From NCBI GenBank assembly GCA_002868985.1, contig PKTV01000116.1:1-7943 (forward strand): a stretch of DNA of 7,943 bases, read 5' to 3'. This DNA is from Desulfobacteraceae bacterium. Its GTDB lineage: Bacteria; Desulfobacterota; Desulfobacteria; Desulfobacterales; UBA11574. Positions 1-5,933 of this stretch are shown piece by piece. Under the pieces are notes generated by a model. That model was given only the letters and a program-made list of their open reading frames with translations, made no database searches and had not been told where the DNA came from. How positions within the stretch are numbered: the first letter of the stretch is position 1; the number at the start of each line of letters is the position of its first letter. Both the position numbers and the translations under genes were made by a program.

Positions 1-48
1 AGGTCAGAGTTCTCTGGCTCTGCCAAAAGAATTGCTGTAAGAGTTTGA

Positions 49-180
49 AGTGAACTAAAGTTTAAAGTGAGCTAAAGTTAAGGCATTCTGTCAATTATAT
101 AAAATCAGCGGAGCGAAGCGACTCCATCACTTCCCCGTTTAATACGGGATAAATAGGCACTTTAGATCACTTTAGGCACT
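49..180. repeat. Inverted-repeat intergenic element
   Basis: Two direct copies of a 13-base unit, agtgaactaaagt (49-61) and agtgagctaaagt (66-78), lie 17 bases apart. They are answered on the other side by inverted copies: actttagatcact (159-171) and the slightly shorter actttaggcact (169-180). Between the arms are two small hairpins: a GGAG/CTCC stem around 110-125, and CCCGT-ttaat-ACGGG at 134-148. No open frame of note crosses it. The arrangement suggests a non-coding mobile or REP/MITE-like element; this is inferred from symmetry only. Bases 1-48 show nothing recognisable. Confidence 0.5.
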
Positions 181-190
181 TTTAACTTGT

Positions 191-251
191 CTGGCTTTCG
201 GGGAAACAGCCCCTTTTAGGGGTAAACCAAAGCCTGGTCCTTTGGGCCAGG
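191..251 (+). other. Structured leader just upstream of the ClC channel gene
   Basis: Several adjacent stems are visible. GGGG (around 200-203) can pair with CCCC (210-213), the same CCCC can pair instead with GGGG at 219-222, and cctggtcc (233-240) pairs with gggccagg (244-251) as an eight-pair stem with one G-U and a three-base loop. The last stem encloses the possible TTG start at 242. No T-run follows, so it is not a simple terminator. I could not match it to a riboswitch class: the segment gtaaaccaaagcc faintly recalls part of the c-di-GMP-I (GEMM) core but the remaining conserved blocks are absent. It may instead be part of the neighbouring repeat element. Confidence 0.3.
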
Positions 252-295
252 ATTCTTTACTAAGGCAACCCACATATGATGAGACCAGTAGATCT

Positions 296-2113
296 GTGGC
301 ACTTTTAAGCCGTTTTAAAAAAAGTATCCGATCCGTTGTCGACAAAGAGCCTTCCGTCAATATCGCTCTAGCCGGTAAATGGACCTTATACTTTATACTC
401 ATCGGTCTTATTGCAGGGCTGGGCTCCGTCGTTTTTCATTACCTATGCCAGCTCGGTGCGCATTATTTTATGGATTCTATAGCAGGCTACCGACCGCCGG
501 CGCCGGCAGGTGAGCATCATCTCATACCGCCTACGAGTAGGCCGTTTAATCCCATCATTCTTTTATTTCTCCCCGCATTTGGAGGTCTTCTTAGCGGTTG
601 GCTGGTGTATACCTATGCACCCGAAGCCGAAGGTCACGGGACGGACGCTGCCATCGACGCCTACCACAGAAAAGGTGGTTTTATACGGGGCAGGGTTCCG
701 ATTATCAAGACTATTGCTTCCGCCCTTACACTGACAACCGGCGGTTCAGGTGGACGGGAAGGTCCCATCGCTCAAATCGGAGCGGGTTTTGGATCATTTC
801 TGGCGACAACATTAAAACTGTCGGACCGGGAGCGGAGAATCATGATGGCTGCGGGCGTCGGTGCCGGGGTTGGCAGTATCTTTCGTGCGCCGATGGCCGG
901 GGCGCTTTTTGCCGCTGAAGTGCTGTACCGTGATCCTGAATTTGAACCTGAAGTGATTATTCCTGCAGGCATCTCCTCGGTGGTCGCCTATTGCCTGTTT
1001 TGCCTGGTATACGGATGGGGATCTTTGTTTGAATCGCCGGATTTTTTATTTCGGAATCCTCTGGAATTGGGGCCTTATTTAGTGCTTTCCCTAGTTCTTG
1101 TGTGCATCGGTGTTTTTTACATCAAATCCTTTTATGGCGTCATCAGGATTGCTAAGGTCATCAAGATTCCCAACCACTTGAAACCCGCCATTGGCGGATT
1201 GTGTACCGGTTTGGTCGGCTTCTTCTTGCCTCAGACCCTGGCCTTTGGATACGGTTTTGTTCAGAAAGCCATATACAATGAGCTGACAATTCCATTTTTG
1301 TTTTTTCTTGCCATTGGAAAAATATTTACGACATCATTTTCCATCGGATCCGGCGGCAGCGGCGGTGTATTTGGCCCATCCGTCGTCATCGGCGGCGCCA
1401 TGGGCGGTGTTGTGGGAAAAATTTTCCATCAAATCATGCCGGGCATTGTCACTGAACCGGGTGCCTTTGTTATTGTAGGTATGGCGGGGTTTTTTACGGC
1501 AGTTTCAAATACTCCGATTTCAACCATTATTTTTGTCAGTGAGATGACCAATTCATATCATCTGCTTCTCCCCAGTCTTCTGGTATGTTCCGTATCTTAT
1601 CTTGCCGCACGAAAATGGACAATTTATGACAGACAAGTCAAAAGCAAGGTCAACTCTCCGGCCCATGCAGGAGATTTTTTCGTGGATATCTTGCAGGCGA
1701 TTCGGGTCAAGGATCTCATGCACCTGGTAAAAAAGGTGGACGTTATTCCGCGGGACATGACTTTTGGAGATTTCAGGAGATTTTTTCCTGAGACAAAGCA
1801 GCACTATTTCCCGGTGGTGGATCCGTTTAAAAGGCTGGTGGGGATATTTTCGAGTACGGACATCAGGGCCGTGCTCTTTTCACGGGGAATCGGGAATCTT
1901 GTGGTGATGAATGATGTTGCGACCTTTGATATTATCTTTACTACACCTTCAGAAGATCTGAATGCGGTTTTACAAAAGTTTACCATTAAAAATATCGACA
2001 GCCTGCCTGTGGTCAGTGACGAAGATCATGGTATCCTTATCGGGATGCTGAACCGAAGAGAGGTTATCGCATATTACAACGAGCAAATACAGAATATGAA
2101 AAACAAAACTTGA
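296..2113 (+). CDS. ClC-family chloride channel with C-terminal CBS pair
   Basis: Polytopic inner-membrane anion channel or transporter of the ClC family, 605 residues from the GTG at 296. First membrane segment is about residues 29-50. The family signatures are in order: GHGTD (113-117, in the place of GSGIP), GGSGGREGP (149-157, gating glutamate E155), GGVFGP (356-361), and a tyrosine, Y444, near where CLC-ec1 has Y445. Two CBS domains follow (about 472-527 and 535-595), which in relatives bind adenine nucleotides and modulate gating. By hand alignment with CLC-ec1, E202 is kept (E208) but the proton glutamate E203 is Val (V209), and Ser107 is His (H114). That suggests passive conduction rather than H+/Cl- exchange. 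The start is uncertain: TTG at 242 would add 18 residues but sits in a hairpin, neither start has a clear Shine-Dalgarno, and GTG 296 gives the shorter leader before the first helix. The TGA stop overlaps the following repeat. Confidence 0.9.
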   Translation: MALLSRFKKSIRSVVDKEPSVNIALAGKWTLYFILIGLIAGLGSVVFHYLCQLGAHYFMDSIAGYRPPAPAGEHHLIPPTSRPFNPIILLFLPAFGGLLSGWLVYTYAPEAEGHGTDAAIDAYHRKGGFIRGRVPIIKTIASALTLTTGGSGGREGPIAQIGAGFGSFLATTLKLSDRERRIMMAAGVGAGVGSIFRAPMAGALFAAEVLYRDPEFEPEVIIPAGISSVVAYCLFCLVYGWGSLFESPDFLFRNPLELGPYLVLSLVLVCIGVFYIKSFYGVIRIAKVIKIPNHLKPAIGGLCTGLVGFFLPQTLAFGYGFVQKAIYNELTIPFLFFLAIGKIFTTSFSIGSGGSGGVFGPSVVIGGAMGGVVGKIFHQIMPGIVTEPGAFVIVGMAGFFTAVSNTPISTIIFVSEMTNSYHLLLPSLLVCSVSYLAARKWTIYDRQVKSKVNSPAHAGDFFVDILQAIRVKDLMHLVKKVDVIPRDMTFGDFRRFFPETKQHYFPVVDPFKRLVGIFSSTDIRAVLFSRGIGNLVVMNDVATFDIIFTTPSEDLNAVLQKFTIKNIDSLPVVSDEDHGILIGMLNRREVIAYYNEQIQNMKNKT

Positions 2114-2224
2114 CGGCTTTGTAAAAAGTCCAACTTCTGTGTTGCGCTGCATTCCTCGGAATTGGCGCGCCTTTTTATCCCGCTGATTTTAGCGGGGGAA
2201 TTTGAAGCTTTTTACGAAGCCGTC
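2112..2224. repeat. 113-bp inverted repeat between convergent genes
   Basis: The left arm gacggctttgtaaaaagt (2112-2129) and right arm gctttttacgaagccgtc (2207-2224) are inverted copies, 16 of 18 matching. Inside is a perfect cccgct/agcggg stem (2179-2184 with 2191-2196) and the self-complementary ggcgcgcc. The element lies between the convergent ClC and truA genes and its first two bases are the last two of the ClC stop codon. No T-run follows the stems on either strand in terminator position. From memory, similar gacggcttcgtaaaaag-bounded repeats are frequent in Desulfobacterales genomes; this was not checked. Confidence 0.6.
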
Positions 2225-2237
2225 GATGTTTAACTTG

Positions 2238-2975
2238 TCAATATTTTACTTCAATTAAAAACAGTCCGTGTGGCGGCGCAGTGATCCCGGCGAGATTGCG
2301 ATCTTTTGAGACGAGAATCCGCTTAAAGTCATCGGATGTAATTTTATCAAGACCGACATCCACAAGTGTTCCCACAATATTGCGTACCATAAATTTTAAA
2401 AATCCGTCACCTTCTATTTTTAAGACCAGGTAATCATCGTCTGTTTTTACAATATCAGCGTTTATAATACTCCGAACCGAAGAAGCCCTTGGACTTCCCG
2501 ATCCCTCGAACGCTTTGAAGTCATGACTGCCGATGATCCAGCGGAGCGCTTCTTGGATAGCGCTCAGGTCGAGTTTTTTCCGAATATGCCAGGCATACTG
2601 ACGGAAGATAGCGACAGGGAGCAATCGATTCAAAATTCTGTAATGGTACACTTTGCTTTTAACATCATATCGAGCATGGAACTTTTCTGGAACCACTTTG
2701 CACGAAGTTATAACAATATCTTCCGGCAAAAGGCTGTTGAGTCCTTTTAGAAAAACTTCGGGAGTCAGCGATGTGGCGCATCGAAAATTTGCTGTCTGGT
2801 TTAAGGCATGTACACCGGCGTCAGTTCTGCCCGAGCCTATCACAGTAATGCGATCTCCTGTCATGGTCATCAGTGCCTTCTCGATTTCGCCCTGAATGGT
2901 TCGATCCTCGGCTTGTCGCTGCCAACCGTGATAGGCGCTGCCATCGTATTCAATGGTAATTTTAAAGTTCGGCAT
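2238..2975 (-). CDS. truA: tRNA pseudouridine(38-40) synthase TruA
   Basis: Cytoplasmic enzyme that converts uridines 38, 39 and 40 in the tRNA anticodon arm to pseudouridine. The 245-residue product is the usual length. It opens with the family start ITIEYDGSAYHGWQRQ (about 6-21), followed by the catalytic motif GSGRTDAGVHA with the nucleophilic aspartate D52. Later conserved blocks include FHARYD, YHYRI, SHDFKAFEGSG and FMVRNIVGTLVDVG. It lies 12 bases downstream of the small (seleno)protein gene on the same strand, so the two are probably co-transcribed. No strong Shine-Dalgarno precedes the ATG (aatttctc just upstream), which fits translation coupled to, or weaker than, the preceding gene. 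The reading frame is intact with no oddities. Confidence 0.97.
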   Translation of the reverse strand: MPNFKITIEYDGSAYHGWQRQAEDRTIQGEIEKALMTMTGDRITVIGSGRTDAGVHALNQTANFRCATSLTPEVFLKGLNSLLPEDIVITSCKVVPEKFHARYDVKSKVYHYRILNRLLPVAIFRQYAWHIRKKLDLSAIQEALRWIIGSHDFKAFEGSGSPRASSVRSIINADIVKTDDDYLVLKIEGDGFLKFMVRNIVGTLVDVGLDKITSDDFKRILVSKDRNLAGITAPPHGLFLIEVKY

Positions 2976-2987
2976 GAGAAATTCGGA

Positions 2988-3170
2988 TTAAAGCCTGTTG
3001 CAGGGTATATTCCCAAGCTGGCGTTCGAAGAATTCATCCATCGAATCAGCGAATTGACTGAGCGGATACTCGACGTCACAGAACCTGCAACGCAGATAAA
3101 CTCGCCGTCACGATTTTTGAATCACCAGTCGGTCTTTACATTCGGGGCATCGAGGGGCTTGTCTATTCAT
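2988..3170 (-). CDS. Small dual-CXXC protein with in-frame UGA, candidate selenoprotein
   Basis: Reading from ATG at 3170 gives 20 residues (CPEC at 8-11), then TGA (3110-3108), then 39 further residues in the same frame (CRFC at 28-31, C57) to TAA at 2988. Both halves look like one protein: two CXXC pairs forming a zinc-ribbon-like unit, an acidic stretch SMDEFFERQLG, and a C-terminal NIPCNRL. A stem-loop follows the UGA at bacterial SECIS distance. I recall an NCBI family named along the lines of 'dual CXXC motif small (seleno)protein' in sulfate reducers, with Cys or Sec near this position and a similar C-terminus; this is memory, not a search. The function is unknown; metal binding or redox is plausible. 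A weak aaagag lies about eight bases before the ATG, and truA follows after 12 bases. The alternative is a nonsense mutation in a Cys- or Gly-coding ancestor. Confidence 0.72.
3083..3110 (-). promoter_or_regulatory. SECIS-like stem-loop after in-frame UGA
   Basis: On the minus strand, AUCUGC (3097-3092) pairs with GCAGGU (3088-3083), six pairs including one U-G, closing a GUU loop (3091-3089). The loop starts 17 nucleotides after the UGA at 3110-3108, and its first base is G. Bacterial SECIS elements are generally a short stem-loop inside the coding region just after the UGA, with a G near the start of the apical loop. The same bases also encode Leu-Arg-Cys of the second CXXC region, so the hairpin could be a by-product of coding constraint. 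Confidence 0.45.
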
Positions 3171-3296
3171 ATATTAGCTCTTTAAGGTACTATCTCACCT
3201 GAAGTTTTAGAATGCAGATTGACAATATTCTGCTATTCTGTCAAATAAAATCTAAAATATATTGGTCTGTCATCAAATTTATAAGGAAAAATAACA
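3171..3296. promoter_or_regulatory. Divergent promoter region between the selenoprotein/truA pair and argJ
   Basis: This AT-rich 126-bp gap must hold promoters for both directions. A TTGACA (3219-3224, + strand) and its inverted copy TGTCAA (3239-3244, a minus-strand TTGACA) are 14 bases apart, forming an imperfect dyad. Neither has a convincing TATAAT-like box at 16-18 bases, so exact promoters are not assigned. The argJ Shine-Dalgarno AAGGA is at 3283-3287, nine bases before its ATG. Confidence 0.35.
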
Positions 3297-4481
3297 ATGG
3301 GAATTATCATGTGCCCTGGTTTTGAGGCTGCCGGGATTGCCGCCGGTCTCAAGAAAAAAAACAAAAAGGATCTCGGGCTTATCTTTTCCAAGGTGCCGGC
3401 AAATGTCGCCGGTGTGTTTACCCGGAACCGGGTGAAGGCGGCGCCGGTAATTCTTGACAGCGAACGAATAAAATCGGGCGTTTGTCAGGCGATTATTGTT
3501 AACAGTGGAAATGCCAATTGCTGTACCGGTGAACAGGGAATTCGTGATGCCGAGACCATGGCGAGTTTATCCGCATCTGAACTCGGGATTTCGGAAGATC
3601 TGGTGCTTGTGGCCTCCACAGGTGTTATTGGCGAGCCGTTGCCATTAGAGAAGATTAAAACAGCTATCCCTGACCTTGTCGGATCACTTCAACCCGGAGG
3701 GATTCCTGATTTGGCCAGTTCGATCATGACCACGGATACGGTACCCAAAATGGTTTCCGGACAGGGGATTGTGGAAGGGAAGTCTTTTATTGTTACCGGT
3801 GTTGCCAAAGGTGCTGGAATGATCCGGCCGGATTTGGCGACCATGCTCTGTTTTGTCTTTACCGACGTAAACGCAGCATCAGATGTTTTAAAGGAGGCTT
3901 TGGTTTCCGCAATAGATCGGTCTTTTAACCGGATCACAATTGATGGAGATACCAGCACCAATGATACGGTGTTGATGATGGCCAACGGTTTGTCCGGTGC
4001 GGTTATTGAAAACCCCGGCCAGAAAGAAATTTTTCAAAAGGTTTTAAACCGGATCTTTTTGGATCTGGCTAAACAACTGGTCAGAGACGGCGAAGGCGTG
4101 ACAAAGCTGGTTGAAATCATTGTTCGGGGAGCGGCTTCGGATTCTGATGCCAAAAAGATTGCAGATACGGTTGCCCATTCTCCTCTGGTGAAAACCGCAT
4201 TTTTCGGTGAGGACGCCAACTGGGGAAGGATTATCGGCGCTGTTGGCAGAGCTGGCGTTGATGTAGATCCTGACAGGATTGATCGTTATTTTGACGATGT
4301 GCAAATGGTGAAAGCCGGCATGGGTTGCGGGAAAACCGTTGAGCTTGAGGCCACAAAGGTTTTGAAAAAATCTGAGTTTACGGTGGCCGTTCACTTGAAT
4401 ATGGGGCAGGGTTTTGGGTCCATGATCACCTGCGATTTTTCCGTGGATTATGTTAAGATTAATGCGGATTATAGATCCTAA
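3297..4481 (+). CDS. argJ: Glutamate N-acetyltransferase / amino-acid acetyltransferase ArgJ
   Basis: Arginine biosynthesis enzyme that transfers the acetyl group from N-acetylornithine to glutamate; many bacterial forms also use acetyl-CoA. The 394-residue length matches the family. The autocleavage site is clear: DLATMLCF with the nucleophile T182, at which the precursor splits into alpha and beta chains. Other family blocks include NVAGVFTRNRVKAAPV, VNSGNANCCTG, ASTGVIGEPLP, DGDTSTNDTV (about 217-226), GEGVTKLVEI and FFGEDANWGRI. The start is supported by AAGGA nine bases upstream; an ATG four codons in is a weaker alternative. Whether it is the recycling-only or the bifunctional type cannot be told from sequence alone. 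It is transcribed divergently from the selenoprotein/truA pair, and its stop codon is directly followed by a long palindromic repeat. Confidence 0.97.
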   Translation: MGIIMCPGFEAAGIAAGLKKKNKKDLGLIFSKVPANVAGVFTRNRVKAAPVILDSERIKSGVCQAIIVNSGNANCCTGEQGIRDAETMASLSASELGISEDLVLVASTGVIGEPLPLEKIKTAIPDLVGSLQPGGIPDLASSIMTTDTVPKMVSGQGIVEGKSFIVTGVAKGAGMIRPDLATMLCFVFTDVNAASDVLKEALVSAIDRSFNRITIDGDTSTNDTVLMMANGLSGAVIENPGQKEIFQKVLNRIFLDLAKQLVRDGEGVTKLVEIIVRGAASDSDAKKIADTVAHSPLVKTAFFGEDANWGRIIGAVGRAGVDVDPDRIDRYFDDVQMVKAGMGCGKTVELEATKVLKKSEFTVAVHLNMGQGFGSMITCDFSVDYVKINADYRS

Positions 4482-4624
4482 GTTTTCGATTCATAAATGG
4501 TTCTTTTTCCGATGAACGGCGTTCTCCGCGGGTTTCCGGCTGCGGTGTACAGCATGTACACCTCACCGAAAACCCTTGTGCGGCCTTGTTCATCGAAAAA
4601 ATTACATATTTATGAACCGAAAAC
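4482..4624. repeat. 143-bp nested palindrome, MITE-like
   Basis: Starting on the first base after the argJ stop, the ends gttttcgattcataaat (4482-4498) and atttatgaaccgaaaac (4608-4624) are inverted copies matching at 16 of 17 positions. Inside, tttttccgatgaac (4504-4517) mirrors gttcatcgaaaaaa (4588-4601), gggtttccgg mirrors ccgaaaaccc, and the centre is the perfect stem ggtgtaca (4544-4551) / tgtacacc (4555-4562) around gca. The whole would fold into one long hairpin or cruciform. T-runs are on the left arm and A-runs on the right, the opposite of a terminator's tail. It carries no plausible gene. Confidence 0.75.
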
Positions 4625-4676
4625 GAATCTATCTTTTTTGAAAACATATAGCGATGAATGGTACTTATAAAAAACA

Positions 4677-5372
4677 ATGTCTTTGATGCGTCTGCAAAAA
4701 TTTTTGTCAAAAGCCGGCATCTGTTCAAGAAGAAAAGGTGAAGAATATATTAAAGCCGGGCTTGTGCGTGTAAACAACACGGTTGTTACGGAGTTGGGCA
4801 CAAAAATAGATCCTGTAAACGATCGAGTAGAATTTAAGGGTAAGGTTGTCACACCGGAAAACGATCTTGTATATATCGCACTCAACAAACCAAAAGGATA
4901 TGTGACAAGCTGCAGTCAACCGGGTGAAAAGATTGTGCTTGACCTTATTGATATTCCTCAGCGTATTTATCCCATAGGAAGGCTTGACAAGGACTCGACC
5001 GGGCTTTTAATCCTCACCAATGACGGAGATCTTCATCACAGGCTTTTGCATCCTTCTTTTGATCATGAAAAGGAATACGATGTCACCGTATCAAATCCCA
5101 TAACAGATGGAGCACTGCAAAATATTGCCGGAGGTATGCCAATGATGGGGACAAGAACAAGGCCTGCAGAGATTATCAAACTTTCTTCCAGACGTTTTCG
5201 AATCGTGCTCAAAGAAGGTAAAAACAGACAGATAAGACGCATGGTTCGAAAAGTGGGAAACCATGTCACAATATTAAAACGGTTGAGAATTTCAAACATC
5301 AAACTCAAAGGGCTTGATGAGGGGGCATGGCGCTATTTGACGGAAAAAGAAAAAAAGGCGCTGATAACTTGA
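4677..5372 (+). CDS. rRNA pseudouridine synthase, RluB/RsuA family
   Basis: Cytoplasmic enzyme that isomerises a specific uridine in ribosomal RNA, probably 23S (RluB-like) though RsuA or RluE/F specificity is not excluded. The 231-residue protein begins with an S4 RNA-binding domain (about 4-50: RLQKFLSKAGICSRRKGEEYI) and continues into the catalytic domain with ALNKPKGYVTS, then GRLDKDSTGLLILTNDGDL carrying the catalytic aspartate D104. The C-terminal family block EGKNRQIRRM is at about 181-190. No clear Shine-Dalgarno is seen before either ATG 4677 or the in-frame ATG at 4686; relatives often begin at the MRLQKFL methionine, so 4686 is a real alternative. The gene follows the 143-bp palindrome, and any promoter must lie in or just after that element. 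Confidence 0.93.
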   Translation: MSLMRLQKFLSKAGICSRRKGEEYIKAGLVRVNNTVVTELGTKIDPVNDRVEFKGKVVTPENDLVYIALNKPKGYVTSCSQPGEKIVLDLIDIPQRIYPIGRLDKDSTGLLILTNDGDLHHRLLHPSFDHEKEYDVTVSNPITDGALQNIAGGMPMMGTRTRPAEIIKLSSRRFRIVLKEGKNRQIRRMVRKVGNHVTILKRLRISNIKLKGLDEGAWRYLTEKEKKALIT

Positions 5373-5411
5373 TGGAAGCGGTTGTTTTTAACCAATATTA
5401 GGAAACATTTG

Positions 5412-5441
5412 TTGACATAGATATGGTGGTGGACTTAAAAT
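5412..5441 (+). promoter_or_regulatory. Sigma-70-type promoter for the repeat-protein/receiver pair
   Basis: A perfect TTGACA (5412-5417) is followed after 18 bases by TAAAAT (5436-5441). Transcription would start near 5449, giving a leader of about 45 bases that contains GAGGA (5482-5486) six bases before the ATG at 5493. The region is AT-rich and otherwise empty, which fits a promoter. Confidence 0.55.
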
Positions 5442-5492
5442 AATCAAATAAAAAAATAATATATTTAGTATAACCCAAAAAGAGGACACACC

Positions 5493-5933
5493 ATGTTGAG
5501 AGTAGGGCCGTCGTCCGGGGATATAAAGAATATGTCGGATGAGGATATTTTCTCGTCACGATTAAAACTTCTTATCATCATGGCGAAGTCTTATTTAATT
5601 GGGTGCCCTATAGGAAAGTATCGAAAACAAGCCATCATAGAAAACTCGCGTTGGGTTTTTTATCATTCTTTGCATTTGGTCAATAAAATGGTCTCTTTCA
5701 AGGACCAGGATTTAAAAGCACAAGCCGGTAGCGCTTTCACGGACGACATGCACGAAGAGCATATTTTTTATCAGAGAATCCAGTTGCTTGCAGTGATGGC
5801 CAAAGCTTTGGCCGAAGGGCGGCTCAAAGGGTATTTTAGAGAAAAGGCCCTTAAAGAGAATTTGAACAGGATCTGTGAAGCACTTATCTTCAACTTCAAC
5901 GTCAAAGATGTTAAATTTCTGAAAGTAGCATGA
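5493..5933 (+). CDS. Unrecognised protein with two copies of one helical motif
   Basis: 146 residues, soluble, with no signal peptide or membrane segment; I do not recognise the family. Residues 14-51 and 86-123 align without gaps at an offset of 72: M14/M86, IF 19-20/91-92, R23/R95, LL 26-27/98-99, MAK 30-32/102-104, G37/G109, G41/G113, R44/R116, A47/A119 and EN 50-51/122-123, in all 16 identities over 38 positions. The protein is therefore an internal duplication of a mostly helical unit. The start is well supported by GAGGA six bases upstream. The stop overlaps the receiver gene's start by four bases (ATGA), so the two are translationally coupled and probably act together. A signalling adaptor or partner of the receiver is a guess from this context. 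Confidence 0.85.
   Translation: MLRVGPSSGDIKNMSDEDIFSSRLKLLIIMAKSYLIGCPIGKYRKQAIIENSRWVFYHSLHLVNKMVSFKDQDLKAQAGSAFTDDMHEEHIFYQRIQLLAVMAKALAEGRLKGYFREKALKENLNRICEALIFNFNVKDVKFLKVA

Noticed and set aside
2..40. C-terminal tail of an upstream plus-strand gene ending at TAA 38-40
   Set aside because: A dozen open codons at the window edge are expected by chance, and nothing in them is recognisable.
191..251. c-di-GMP-I or fluoride riboswitch upstream of the ClC gene
   Set aside because: Only a short gtaaaccaaagcc resemblance to the GEMM core; the other conserved blocks are missing, and no fluoride (crcB) motif core is present.
172..402. Minus-strand 76-codon open frame opposite the ClC start
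   Set aside because: It runs through hairpins and the antisense of the channel coding region, has no domain I recognise, and its frame is explained by the repeats.
3108..3110. Simple pseudogene caused by a nonsense mutation
   Set aside because: Not fully excluded, but an otherwise intact frame with both CXXC pairs, no frameshift, a correctly spaced hairpin and a tight link to truA favour recoding over decay.
4044..4394. Minus-strand 116-codon open frame within argJ
   Set aside because: Antisense shadow of a fully intact and recognisable argJ.
4482..4624. Rho-independent terminator of argJ
   Set aside because: The hairpin is far longer than a terminator, and the base runs are T on the left and A on the right, so no U-tract follows on either strand.
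4459..4728. Minus-strand 89-codon open frame with a cysteine-rich stretch
   Set aside because: It is the translation of the 143-bp palindrome plus antisense of the pseudouridine synthase start; such frames arise from the repeat itself.
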